From: JBCFBK01 sp038562555
Lineage (GTDB): Bacteria > Bacteroidota > Bacteroidia > Bacteroidales > Prolixibacteraceae
DNA length: 64,000 nucleotides
Direction of reading: 5' to 3'
Assembly: GCA_038562555.1 (NCBI GenBank)
Contig: JBCFBK010000002.1
Location: forward strand, 218,066-282,065
Shown here: one piece after another, positions 43,408-52,600 of the stretch
Layout of the letters: the number at the start of each line of letters is the position of its first letter
How positions within the stretch are numbered: position 1 is the first letter of the stretch
Translations under genes and position numbers: made by a program
The notes under the pieces: generated by a model
Seen by the model: only the letters and a program-made list of their open reading frames with translations
What the model was told of the DNA's origin: nothing
The model's database searches: none

Positions 43408-44856
43408 ATGCTTTTTAATTCTATCGATTTTGCGATTTTCCTGCCGATTGTCTTTGTGCTCTACTGGTTTGTTACAAATCACAACCTGCGGCTGCAAAAT
43501 CTACTGATCGTTTTATCGAGTTTCCTGTTTTACGGCTGGTGGGATTACCGGTTCCTGTCACTGATCCTTTTCAGCATCATTGTTGACTATTCAATCGGTC
43601 TCGGTCTCTCAAAAATTGAAAATAAATTAAAAAGAAGAGCTTTACTTTGGACAAGTATTGTCATCAATCTGGGCTTTCTTGGCTTTTTTAAGTACTACAA
43701 TTTCTTTCTGGATAATTTTGTCACGGCGTTTACATTTTTCGGGGCAGAGATAAAAGCGGAATCGCTCCAGATTATTTTACCGGTTGGTATCAGTTTTTAC
43801 ACGTTTCAGACCTTAAGTTATACGATTGATGTATACAAGCGGAAACTGGAACCGACGAAAGACTTTATTGCATTTTCGGCTTTCGTGAGTTTTTTCCCCC
43901 AACTGGTGGCGGGGCCAATTGAGCGGGCAACAAATTTATTGCCGCAATTTTATACCAAACGAAAATTTGATTATGACCAGGCGGTAGACGGCATGCGCCA
44001 GATCCTCTGGGGTTTATTTAAAAAAATGGTTATTGCCGATAATTGTGCAAAATACGCCAATCATATTTTTAATCACTCGGCCGACTATTCGGGCAGCACC
44101 CTGGTGCTAGGCGCTTTGTTTTTTACTTTTCAGATTTACTGCGATTTTTCCGGCTATTCCGATATAGCGATCGGAACTTCCCGCTTATTGGGTATCAATT
44201 TGATGCGGAACTTTGCTTTTCCTTACTTTTCGCGTGATATGGCGGAATTCTGGAGACGCTGGCATATATCGCTTTCGACCTGGTTCCGGGATTATCTGTA
44301 TATCCCCTTAGGCGGCAGCCGGGGAGGAACCTGGATGAAGATCAGAAACACATTTATCATTTTTATCGTGAGCGGCTTCTGGCACGGAGCCAACTGGACC
44401 TTTATCGCGTGGGGCGCTTTGAATGCTGTTTACTTTTTACCGCTGATGTTGCTTAATAAAAACAGGGTGAATACCGATATCGTTGCACCGGGCAGAAACC
44501 TGCCCGGTTTAAGGGAATTTTCAATGATGGTGATCACATTCACGTTAACTGTTTTTGCCTGGATCTTTTTCAGAGCCGAAAATATTGGCCACGCGATGAG
44601 TTATATTGGTGAAATCCTTTCACCTTCATTGTTTGCTGTGCCCAAATTTGAAGGTTTGCGGGGTGCTTTAACGACCATAATCCTCTTGTCGGGTTTCATA
44701 TTGGTAGAATGGCATGGACGGGAACAGCAATACGCAATAGCCAATTTCTGGTTAAAACGCCCCAGGACGGTCAGATGGAGTTATTATCTGGCGATTTCCT
44801 TTTTAATATTCTGGTTTCAGGGAGACAAGCAGGAGTTTATTTACTTTCAGTTTTAG
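43408..44856 (+). CDS. MBOAT-family O-acyltransferase (AlgI-like)
   Basis: Polytopic acyltransferase moving acyl groups across the inner membrane for polysaccharide O-acetylation. 482 aa, about ten helices. Signatures: ILPVGISFYTFQTLSYTIDVY, FWRRWH286-ISLSTWFRDYLYIPLGG and the catalytic SGFWH326-GANWTF. The next gene encodes an SGNH-fold protein, matching the AlgI/AlgJ-X or DltB/DltD style of pairing where the MBOAT protein hands the acyl group to a periplasmic transferase. Confidence 0.93.
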   Translation: MLFNSIDFAIFLPIVFVLYWFVTNHNLRLQNLLIVLSSFLFYGWWDYRFLSLILFSIIVDYSIGLGLSKIENKLKRRALLWTSIVINLGFLGFFKYYNFFLDNFVTAFTFFGAEIKAESLQIILPVGISFYTFQTLSYTIDVYKRKLEPTKDFIAFSAFVSFFPQLVAGPIERATNLLPQFYTKRKFDYDQAVDGMRQILWGLFKKMVIADNCAKYANHIFNHSADYSGSTLVLGALFFTFQIYCDFSGYSDIAIGTSRLLGINLMRNFAFPYFSRDMAEFWRRWHISLSTWFRDYLYIPLGGSRGGTWMKIRNTFIIFIVSGFWHGANWTFIAWGALNAVYFLPLMLLNKNRVNTDIVAPGRNLPGLREFSMMVITFTLTVFAWIFFRAENIGHAMSYIGEILSPSLFAVPKFEGLRGALTTIILLSGFILVEWHGREQQYAIANFWLKRPRTVRWSYYLAISFLIFWFQGDKQEFIYFQF

Positions 44857-44862
44857 TGTGGT

Positions 44863-45693
44863 ATGAGAACGTTTATTTCGAAAGTGGTCGTTTTTTTAGT
44901 GGTTGCAGCTCTTTCCATTGAAGTCGGATCGGCCATCCTCATTTTTACAGACCTCTATCTGATTGGATATCCCGGGAGGGACGTTTATCACTCCATAGAC
45001 AAGAGCAAGGATAAAAAGAAGTCGAAAAAACTGCTGCTTGGAGACAGTGTAGGGCAACAGCTTTTTTCAAACAAGACCAATAACGACACGATCAATTCGC
45101 TGGCCTGTAATCAGGCCATTGGAGTAGTTGGTCAGTACTTATTGCTGAGCAACTATCTGAAAGCCGGGAACAACGTCGATACCGTCTTTATGATTTTCGC
45201 ACCTTCATCTTTTAAAAACAACCTGGATCAAAGGTTCACCTATCACTATTTTCTGAAGCCTTTTGACACCCCTGAGTATTCAGCTTTGTTCACGCCCACG
45301 GTAAAGGAACAGATCGGGAAAATACCGTACCATCAGTATTCAAAGGTCCCGCATATCTATGCCACGTCGTGGGCTCCGGATTTTGTTCCGTCCGACACCG
45401 CTGATTTCTCTTTTCTGTCACCTGTCTCGGCCGAATACCTTGCCAGGATGAAAGAATTGTCGGTCAGGCACAACTTCCGGCTAATCATACTGCCAACACC
45501 TACAAAAATTAATAAAAAACAGTGGCTTGACACGATCGACAAAAAGGAAATTCAGGCGTACGGACTGAACAAGGAGTTTGCGGATTATTTTGAAAAGATT
45601 ATCTATTTGGACAGCACTCATTTTATTGATGATACGCACCTGATACATCCCGAAAAATACACCCAGGTCTATAAAAAACAACTGCTGAGGTAG
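44863..45693 (+). CDS. SGNH-fold periplasmic acyltransferase partner (AlgJ/AlgX-like)
   Basis: 276 aa with one N-terminal membrane anchor (about residues 8-28) and a GDSL-type hydrolase fold: L-L-L-G60-D61-S62-V at the start and D256-DTH259 close to the C-terminus, giving the Ser and Asp/His of the triad. Starts 6 nt after the MBOAT gene. By analogy to AlgJ/AlgX it would receive the acetyl group and put it on the polymer in the periplasm. Confidence 0.78.
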   Translation: MRTFISKVVVFLVVAALSIEVGSAILIFTDLYLIGYPGRDVYHSIDKSKDKKKSKKLLLGDSVGQQLFSNKTNNDTINSLACNQAIGVVGQYLLLSNYLKAGNNVDTVFMIFAPSSFKNNLDQRFTYHYFLKPFDTPEYSALFTPTVKEQIGKIPYHQYSKVPHIYATSWAPDFVPSDTADFSFLSPVSAEYLARMKELSVRHNFRLIILPTPTKINKKQWLDTIDKKEIQAYGLNKEFADYFEKIIYLDSTHFIDDTHLIHPEKYTQVYKKQLLR

Positions 45694-45755
45694 GGTTATG
45701 GTTGAAACAGAGAACAGAACACGTTGACCCTTACCATTCACTTATTACATTTAAC

Positions 45756-46544
45756 ATGACACTTTCTGACACGCTGGTGGTAACGGCCACTTTAGGAAAC
45801 CGTCCTTCTTTGGAAAAAACCATTCATTCCGTGAAAACAATTGGCGGAGACAGGGTGAAGCACGTCATCGTGGCCCCATCCCGCGTCTGCAGTTTAATCA
45901 GGGAAAAATACCCCCACCTCACGGTTTTGCGGGAGCCTGACAATTGTAAAGGCATTTACGCGGCTGTGAATTTCGGATTAAAATTATATGCCAGGGAATA
46001 CAAGTACCTCACTTACATCAACGACGATGATTTTTGGTATCCGGATTTCCGGTATCTGTTCAAGGCAATGGATCAGGGCGGTGCAGATGTCGTCTATGGT
46101 CGGGTCAACTTTCTGGACGTTAACGGGAAGATAACCGGAGAACAAACCTGTTCGCCCCGTTATCAGGATTTTGGAAATTTGCTCCAGCAAAATGTGGTTC
46201 TGTTTACGCAGCAGGCAACACTTACCCGCAGCGAGTTATTTCTTCAGCTGGGCGGCTTCGATGAAAAGTTCAAACTGGTCGCCGACACCAAATTCTGGCT
46301 GGACGCCATCCACGCCGGGGCAAAATTCAGGTATGTCAATAAAATCTGCGCGGGCTACACCATGCAACACGATCAGTTGTCATCAAATAAGAAACTTCAA
46401 AAGGAAGAAACAGAACAACTGATTTTATCTTATGAGGTTCCCAATCCTTTTCAGGCAATCTTAAAAGTGATGCTGTTCAGACTGTGGAATTCCAAAATCT
46501 ATATGAAACGGCTTTTTAAGAAAAACAAAGCCCGAGCGGTGTGA
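45756..46544 (+). CDS. Glycosyltransferase family 2
   Basis: 262 aa: VVTATLGNRPSLEKTI, a short Rossmann-like part, YLTYINDDDFWYPDF (metal-binding DDD), then GGFDEKFKLVADTKFWLDA. Reads as a GT-A transferase. ATG 45756 begins the homology; the open frame starts at TTG 45702 but the extra 18 residues do not look family-related. Confidence 0.84.
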   Translation: MTLSDTLVVTATLGNRPSLEKTIHSVKTIGGDRVKHVIVAPSRVCSLIREKYPHLTVLREPDNCKGIYAAVNFGLKLYAREYKYLTYINDDDFWYPDFRYLFKAMDQGGADVVYGRVNFLDVNGKITGEQTCSPRYQDFGNLLQQNVVLFTQQATLTRSELFLQLGGFDEKFKLVADTKFWLDAIHAGAKFRYVNKICAGYTMQHDQLSSNKKLQKEETEQLILSYEVPNPFQAILKVMLFRLWNSKIYMKRLFKKNKARAV

Positions 46545-46614
46545 GCCGCTGTCGTCAATCTTCTTTATTCCCGGTAAATCGGGATCATTTGTCGAACGTT
46601 TTAATAAAGCCAAT

Positions 46615-47757
46615 ATGCCCCGTCTAAAAGTAGTTCATTTTATAACCTCCATCGATCGCAGGTCGGGAGGAACAACAAGCTACTTGCAATTACTGACACA
46701 AGCGATCGCCGGCCAGGCCGATGTGACCATAGTAGCCGGCATAACTCCCAATCCTGTTGAGGTAAAGGGAGTCCGGGTCATTCACGTGGATCTTTCCCGG
46801 CCGAAGCTGATGAATTTCAGGTCTGTATCAGGGGAGCTGCTCGATCAACTGAAACCCGACATTCTCCATATTAACGGAATTTGGGAATTACCCAATACCA
46901 TTATCCAGCGGAGCGCAAAAAGGAGAAATATCCCGGTCATTATCAGTCCGCACGGCATGCTGGAACCCTGGATTATGAAACACAATAAACTAAAAAAAAA
47001 AGTGGCTTTATGGCTATACCAGGATCGGTCGCTGAGGCAGGCCAGTTGTCTGCACGCCACAGCACCCGCAGAGATGGAAAATATCAGGACACTGGGTTAT
47101 ACAAACACCATAACGGTTATTGAAAATGGGATTTCAACCGCGCATTTATCTCTTAAAAAGAGCTGGAAACGGACCCATACTATTTTATTCCTTTCGCGGA
47201 TCAACCCCAAAAAGGGAATTGAATTTCTGATCGAAGCAATCGCCGGATTGAAAGCAGAAATCGCGGACTACCGGATTATAGTAGCCGGTGAAGGGAGCCC
47301 GCAATACATTAACACGTTAAAACAAAAAGCCAACGGGCATGGTGTGGGAACCCGGTTTAGTTTTCCGGGAGGCGTTTACGGCGACCAAAAGTGGGAACTA
47401 TACCGGAGCGCCGACTTATTCGTCCTGCCAACCCATTCCGAGAATTTCGGGATTGTTATCCCCGAAGCGCTTGCCTGCGGAACACCGGTCATCACAACGG
47501 TGGGGGCGCCATGGAAAGAATTGCGACGGCGGAAATGCGGATGGTGGATTGACATAGGGACTGAACCGCTGAAGAAAACATTAAGGGAATTTCTGAAACT
47601 AACCGAGCATGAACTGGAACAGATGGGAAGAAACGGATCGGCGCTTGTGGACGAAAAATACACTGCCGAGGCGATGGGTAAAAAAATGATTCAGTTATAC
47701 AAGTCGCAACTGGGAGACAGCAGTGTCCCCGCAACAATCCCCCGTTATGAAGTCTAG
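46615..47757 (+). CDS. Glycosyltransferase family 4 (GT-B)
   Basis: Retaining GT-B transferase, 380 aa. N-terminal VVHFITSIDRRSGGTTSYL acceptor domain, ISPHGMLEPW, then the C-terminal donor domain with ILFLSRINPKKGIEFLIEA and the EX7E motif ENFGIVIPE followed by ALACGTPVI. Overlaps the pyruvyl transferase gene by 11 nt from its ATG. Confidence 0.92.
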   Translation: MPRLKVVHFITSIDRRSGGTTSYLQLLTQAIAGQADVTIVAGITPNPVEVKGVRVIHVDLSRPKLMNFRSVSGELLDQLKPDILHINGIWELPNTIIQRSAKRRNIPVIISPHGMLEPWIMKHNKLKKKVALWLYQDRSLRQASCLHATAPAEMENIRTLGYTNTITVIENGISTAHLSLKKSWKRTHTILFLSRINPKKGIEFLIEAIAGLKAEIADYRIIVAGEGSPQYINTLKQKANGHGVGTRFSFPGGVYGDQKWELYRSADLFVLPTHSENFGIVIPEALACGTPVITTVGAPWKELRRRKCGWWIDIGTEPLKKTLREFLKLTEHELEQMGRNGSALVDEKYTAEAMGKKMIQLYKSQLGDSSVPATIPRYEV

Positions 47758-49003
47758 ATTGAAAATCGGCATTATGACCGTCCTTAAAGTCAATAATTAT
47801 GGCGCAGAACTGCAATCATATGCCTTGCCTAAAGCATTGAACGATCTGGGATATGACAGTGAAAACATCGATTATTTGTATTATAAGCACCGTGATTATA
47901 TTCCCCTGAAACAATCAAAGCCAATGATCAGGATTCCGGTAAAAGACAGGATCAAAAGAAAAATCCTGATTTTGCTCGAAAAAACCGACTGGTTGTTAAA
48001 CAGGAAAACGTTGACGGCAAAACAAAAAAAATTCGATCATTTCCACAGCACCTTAAACCGGCTTTCAAAAAGAACATACCGCAGCATCGATGAGCTTTAC
48101 AATGAAAAGTTCGGCTATGATGTTTTTATGGCCGGCAGCGACCAGGTTTGGAATCCGGCAACGCTGACATCGCTTAAGCCTTATTTCCTGACCTTCGCTC
48201 CCCGGAACAAAAAAAAGATCAGTTATGCGTCCAGTTTTGGGGTTTCGGACATCAGAAAAGAGGATCAGGCGATTTACACCGCATGTTTAAATAATCTGGA
48301 CTTCTTGTCTTGTCGCGAGAAACAAGGCGTGGAAATTATAAAACAGTTAACCGGAAGAGATGCGACACAGGTTTTGGATCCGACCCTTCTGCTCAAAAAA
48401 GAAGATTGGGAAAAAATCAGTATCCGTCCGAAAACAAGCGAACCCTATATTCTGCTTTACATCCTGACCCATTCGCCTTATATTATCAGGCTGGCACGCC
48501 ATATCAGCCGCATTACGGGTTACCGGATTGTCCGCATTTGTCCCGGTCCGGTTTATCTGGATAAAAGCGCAGACGTCCGGGCGGTTGTTGATGCCGGGCC
48601 GCTCGAGTTTTTGGGATGGTTTTCGGGTGCATCAATGATCCTGACCAATTCTTTTCACGGAACAACGTTTTCGGTTACCTTTCAAAAACCGTTCTTTACA
48701 ATTACGCCAAAAAGCAAGTCGAATAACAGTCGCCAGCAGAATTTTCTGGAACTCCTGGAACTGAGCGAACGCCTCCTCCGGGAAGGATCGGCATTTCCTT
48801 CTAAAGAACAGTTGAACTGCGATTTTTCAAGAGCCGGCGAAATCCTGAATGAGGAAAGAACACGGTCGGTTGATTTCCTGACTAATGCTTTGGATACTGA
48901 AGCCGCCCGCAGAACACTCAACACTCCTTATCAGGAAACGTCGGGAATACAGAAGAAACAGGTAATTCCTACCGCTCACAACGGGAAGAACCTTTTACGT
49001 TAA
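47747..49003 (+). CDS. Polysaccharide pyruvyl transferase family protein (copy 1)
   Basis: Transfers pyruvate from phosphoenolpyruvate to a sugar, usually as a 4,6-ketal. 418 aa from ATG 47747: IGIMTVLKVNNYGAELQSYA, the family AGSDQVWNP and the C-terminal NSFHGTTFSVTFQKPF. It overlaps the GT4 gene by 11 nt; an upstream GTG would lengthen this to 35 nt. A second, more distant member lies at 52601. Confidence 0.9.
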   Translation: MKSRLKIGIMTVLKVNNYGAELQSYALPKALNDLGYDSENIDYLYYKHRDYIPLKQSKPMIRIPVKDRIKRKILILLEKTDWLLNRKTLTAKQKKFDHFHSTLNRLSKRTYRSIDELYNEKFGYDVFMAGSDQVWNPATLTSLKPYFLTFAPRNKKKISYASSFGVSDIRKEDQAIYTACLNNLDFLSCREKQGVEIIKQLTGRDATQVLDPTLLLKKEDWEKISIRPKTSEPYILLYILTHSPYIIRLARHISRITGYRIVRICPGPVYLDKSADVRAVVDAGPLEFLGWFSGASMILTNSFHGTTFSVTFQKPFFTITPKSKSNNSRQQNFLELLELSERLLREGSAFPSKEQLNCDFSRAGEILNEERTRSVDFLTNALDTEAARRTLNTPYQETSGIQKKQVIPTAHNGKNLLR

Positions 49004-49004
49004 T

Positions 49005-49598
49005 ATGAATAAGATGACCATGGAAACTACTGTAACGACGGATCAAATTCTCGTGGATAAGACCCATTACGTCCGGAACACTTTTTCCCTGAAGAACAAA
49101 CTCGGCAGGGTGCTGTGGAAGGTTACATCCCTCCTCTTGTTCCGGCCTTTTACCCTCCGGTTTTTCAGGCGCTGGAGAGTGCTTGTGCTTAAATGTTTCG
49201 GCGCAAAATTACAATGGAGTTCCCTGGTCCACGCTACCGTAAAGATTTGGGCACCCTGGAATCTCGAAATGGGAACGTACGCCTGTCTGGGACCTGATGT
49301 CGATTGTTACAACCAGGGAAAGATCACGATTGGCGCGCATGCGACCGTTTCACAGAAAAGCTACCTGTGCGCCTCATCGCACGATATCAGCGACTCATTG
49401 CACAGCCTGATCATCGCCCCAATTGTAATCGAAACACAGGCATGGGTGGCTGCTGACGCCTTTATTGGCCCGGGAGTCCGGATCGGGCAGGGAGCGGTGA
49501 TCGGTGCCAGGTCGGCTGTTTTTAAAGATGTTGACGCCTGGACTGTTGTCGGCGGAAATCCGGCGGGATTCATTAAAGCCAGAACGATAAAAAAATGA
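49005..49598 (+). CDS. Left-handed beta-helix acyltransferase (WcaF-like)
   Basis: 197-aa hexapeptide-repeat O-acetyltransferase: WAPWNLEMGTYACLGPDVDCYNQ and IGAHATVSQKSYLCASSHD, then VAADAFIGPGVRIGQGAVIGARSAV and VVGGNPAGFIK at the end. Closest in pattern to colanic-acid WcaF. Probably acetylates a sugar nucleotide or lipid-linked sugar in the cytoplasm, separate from the MBOAT route. It starts one base after the preceding stop. Confidence 0.88.
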   Translation: MNKMTMETTVTTDQILVDKTHYVRNTFSLKNKLGRVLWKVTSLLLFRPFTLRFFRRWRVLVLKCFGAKLQWSSLVHATVKIWAPWNLEMGTYACLGPDVDCYNQGKITIGAHATVSQKSYLCASSHDISDSLHSLIIAPIVIETQAWVAADAFIGPGVRIGQGAVIGARSAVFKDVDAWTVVGGNPAGFIKARTIKK

Positions 49599-50491
49599 TC
49601 ATGCAACAGTTAATTTCGGCCATTATTCTGACTTACAACGAAGAGAAACATATTACCCGCTGCATCCGTTCGCTCACAGGGATCGCCGACGAAATTTTCG
49701 TCATCGATTCATACAGCACCGATAACACCGTAAAAACAGCATCCTCCCTGGGGGCAAAGGTCTATCAGAATCCGTGGAAAAACTATGCCTCCCAGTTCAA
49801 CTGGGCACTTGAAAACTGCCCGATCAGGTCAACATGGGTGTGGCGCATCGATGCAGATGAGTTTATCGAAGAATCGGGCGGCCCGGTTCGTGCGCAAATT
49901 GAAAAACTTCCGGATCACATTACCGGCATCTATATCAAACGAAAGATCGTATTTCTGGACCGCGAACTGCTGCATGGTGGCTGGTTTCCGGTGTGGCATC
50001 TTAAAATATGGAGATATGGCAAAGGATACTGCGAAAACCGCTGGATGGATGAGCACATTAAGCTCACCGAAGGTGAAAGCATAAAAATTGACTGTAATCA
50101 GATCGACTGGAACCTGAATGATCTGAGTTGGTGGACCGAGAAACATAACTCGTATGCTTCACGCGAAGTCATTGACATGCTCGACACCAAATATCTGATT
50201 TTTTCTGAAAATCAGATTCCTCCCAGGCTGTTTGGATCGGATGAACAGCGAAAACGCTGGCTAAAGATCAGGTATGTCAATCTGCCCTTGTTTGTGCGTC
50301 CCCTGATCAACTTCATCTACAGGTATTTTTTCCGCCTGGGATTCCTGGATGGAAAGCAGGGACTGATCTGGAACTTCTTACAGGGGTTCTGGTACCGTTT
50401 CCTGGTTGATACCAAAATTTATGAATTATCAAAAAAACACAACCACAACAGGGAGCAACTGATCAGTCACCTGAAAAGCCTTTACAAGTAA
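49595..50491 (+). CDS. Glycosyltransferase family 2 (WaaE/KdtX-like)
   Basis: 298 aa. SAIILTYNEEKHITRCI, EIFVIDSYSTDNT and WVWRIDADEFIEES belong to the WaaE-like GT2 branch; VFLDRELLHGGWFPVWHLKIWR and ENRWMDEHIKL follow as in that branch. Hydrophobic C-terminal stretch (FVRPLINFIYRYFFRLGFLDG) suggests membrane contact. 4-nt overlap with the acetyltransferase gene. Confidence 0.9.
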   Translation: MIMQQLISAIILTYNEEKHITRCIRSLTGIADEIFVIDSYSTDNTVKTASSLGAKVYQNPWKNYASQFNWALENCPIRSTWVWRIDADEFIEESGGPVRAQIEKLPDHITGIYIKRKIVFLDRELLHGGWFPVWHLKIWRYGKGYCENRWMDEHIKLTEGESIKIDCNQIDWNLNDLSWWTEKHNSYASREVIDMLDTKYLIFSENQIPPRLFGSDEQRKRWLKIRYVNLPLFVRPLINFIYRYFFRLGFLDGKQGLIWNFLQGFWYRFLVDTKIYELSKKHNHNREQLISHLKSLYK

Positions 50492-50637
50492 AGAGGATCA
50501 ACGGAGTTCTTAAGTTGATACGCAAAGCCGGATTGAAAATTTATACAACTGAAATAGCGATGGTGTTACACCATTAATTGAAAGTGAGTTTAACGCCTTC
50601 ATCGTTATTCACGCGATGAAAAAAAAATTACCTGCAC

Positions 50638-51408
50638 ATGAAAGTATCAATTATCACAACGTGTTTTAACCGGAAAAAGACAATCGGCAGGGCCATTGAA
50701 AGTGTGCTCTCCCAAACGTACCCGAATATCGAGTACATTGTTGTTGACGGGGCTTCCAACGATGGCACCATGGAAGTCATCAATCAGTACAAGGAACAGA
50801 TCGACATCCTTATTTCCGAACCGGATAGCGGAATGTATGAAGCGTTCAACAAAGGAATTATGGCTGCCACAGGCGACATCGTCGGATTACTGCATTCTGA
50901 CGATACACTTTATGACTCCACAACGATCGAACTTGTTGTGAGTGAGTTTAAGAAGACCAACGCCGATCTCGTATACGGGAACGGGATGTATATTACCAAC
51001 GATGAGCCGTCAAAGGTGAGGCGGATCTATCCGGCAACAAATCACAAACACTTCTACCTGTACTTCGGATGGATTCCGCTGCATACGACGATCTATGTCC
51101 GGCGCAAGATTTTTGAAAGCTTTGGTCTCTACGATACCAGTTATTCCATTGCCAGCGACTATGAGATATCGCTGCGCTGGTTTACAAACCCGGGTATTTC
51201 CAAGCATTTCATCGACCGGTATCTGGTAAAGATGAGCCTTGGCGGGAAGAGTACCAGCCCAGGCCTTCAAAAGAAAAAATCGGCTGAAGATTTCAGGATT
51301 ATTCAAAAATACCGGCTGTGGTGGTATCTGACCTTATCATTCAAAATCGGAAGAAAAATCCCGCAATACATTCTCCCGTATCTTCAGCGGACAAATATCA
51401 ATTACTAG
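50638..51408 (+). CDS. Glycosyltransferase family 2
   Basis: 256 aa: VSIITTCFNRKKTIGRAIES, YIVVDGASNDGT, EPDSGMYEAFNKGI and GLLHSDDTLYD, close to colanic-acid type (WcaA/WcaE) transferases. The later HTTIYVRRKIFE and YSIASDYEISLRW are the usual acceptor-side motifs. The 146-nt gap before it contains only a 6-bp hairpin (ATGGTG/CACCAT, 50560-50574). Confidence 0.9.
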   Translation: MKVSIITTCFNRKKTIGRAIESVLSQTYPNIEYIVVDGASNDGTMEVINQYKEQIDILISEPDSGMYEAFNKGIMAATGDIVGLLHSDDTLYDSTTIELVVSEFKKTNADLVYGNGMYITNDEPSKVRRIYPATNHKHFYLYFGWIPLHTTIYVRRKIFESFGLYDTSYSIASDYEISLRWFTNPGISKHFIDRYLVKMSLGGKSTSPGLQKKKSAEDFRIIQKYRLWWYLTLSFKIGRKIPQYILPYLQRTNINY

Positions 51409-51519
51409 GGTCACTTACTGTTTTGAAAAACGCTTGTCTAGGGAAAGTCGACCATTCAGTTGTTAAAAAAGCTGCCGACTGAACCCCACGATTCAATTAA
51501 AACCATTTAAAGAGCAAGC

Positions 51520-52524
51520 ATGAGCATACTGACTAAATATAAAATCAGGACAAAACTATTTTTGAATAAATTCGCCCTGAGATCGCCGCGTTTAAGTTCA
51601 TTTTATTATTCCTTCTTTTCAGACGGCTTTCATCAGGAGCATTATGCTGTTATATCCGGGATTTATAAAAACAAGACAGAGGCCGCCAATATTGGCAATT
51701 TCAGGAGAAGTATTCACCGGATTGAAAAGGGATTGATCACCTCACCATCTAAAGCGGTTTTTGCCGAATCGTATATCGTTGAAACGGTCCTGGCACTTAA
51801 AAACCTGATGCAAAAACCTATTGATATCCCCACCGTTGATTGGGCAACGGGAATTCTTCAGCAATATTTCAACACTGTGCAGAAAACGGAAATCACCACA
51901 AAAGCAAATGCTGTTTTTCAAGAGCTTAGACGCGATAAAACCTCGGTGTTGCCGGCAACCTATCTGTCATTCACCAGAACGAAGAGTAATATCAGCTACG
52001 AGGATTTTCTTCAGCTCAACAAGCAACGCAGGTCAGTCCGGTATTACCAGGACAAGCCTGTTCCCCGGAATTTGGTAGAGGATGCTATAAAAGCTGCATT
52101 ACAGGCGCCAAGCGCCTGTAACCGGCAACCCTTCAGCTATCACATTATTGACGATCCGGTGCGGGTGCAACAAGCTGCTTTACTTCCGATCGGCACACAA
52201 TCATTCTCTGCCAATATCAGGATGATGATCTTTCTGATCGGTGATTTAAGTAACTATTTTGATGAACGCGACAAGCACTTGATATACATTGACGGCGCCT
52301 TGTCGGCAGAGAGCTTTATTTTAGCCCTCGAAACGCTTGGCCTGTCTTCATGCATCATCAACTGGTCGGACATACCCGTGAATAATACCGGTCTTAAAAA
52401 GTTCCTTAAACTAAACGATTGGGAAAGATGTGTGTTATCCATTTCGGTGGGTTATGCCGATCCTAACGGAGGCATCCCGTCATCGGTCAAGAAAGATATA
52501 AAAACAGTAGTCAGGTATAATTAA
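51520..52524 (+). CDS. Nitroreductase-family flavoprotein
   Basis: 334 aa. The C-terminal half is a nitroreductase fold with FMN-binding RRSVRYYQDKPVP and ALQAPSACNRQPF, and ALSAESFILALETLGLSSC. The N-terminal 150 residues are helical and not recognised. It sits between glycosyltransferases and a pyruvyl transferase, where other loci often place a coenzyme-F420-type oxidoreductase gene, so a redox step on a sugar or its acyl/pyruvyl group is possible. No function can be fixed. Confidence 0.82.
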   Translation: MSILTKYKIRTKLFLNKFALRSPRLSSFYYSFFSDGFHQEHYAVISGIYKNKTEAANIGNFRRSIHRIEKGLITSPSKAVFAESYIVETVLALKNLMQKPIDIPTVDWATGILQQYFNTVQKTEITTKANAVFQELRRDKTSVLPATYLSFTRTKSNISYEDFLQLNKQRRSVRYYQDKPVPRNLVEDAIKAALQAPSACNRQPFSYHIIDDPVRVQQAALLPIGTQSFSANIRMMIFLIGDLSNYFDERDKHLIYIDGALSAESFILALETLGLSSCIINWSDIPVNNTGLKKFLKLNDWERCVLSISVGYADPNGGIPSSVKKDIKTVVRYN

Positions 52525-52600
52525 AAACAGTAAATCATCGTTATCTTGTTTTCAATGCCATCATTGGCTTAAGGGGAATAACAGGGGACAATAAAGACAT

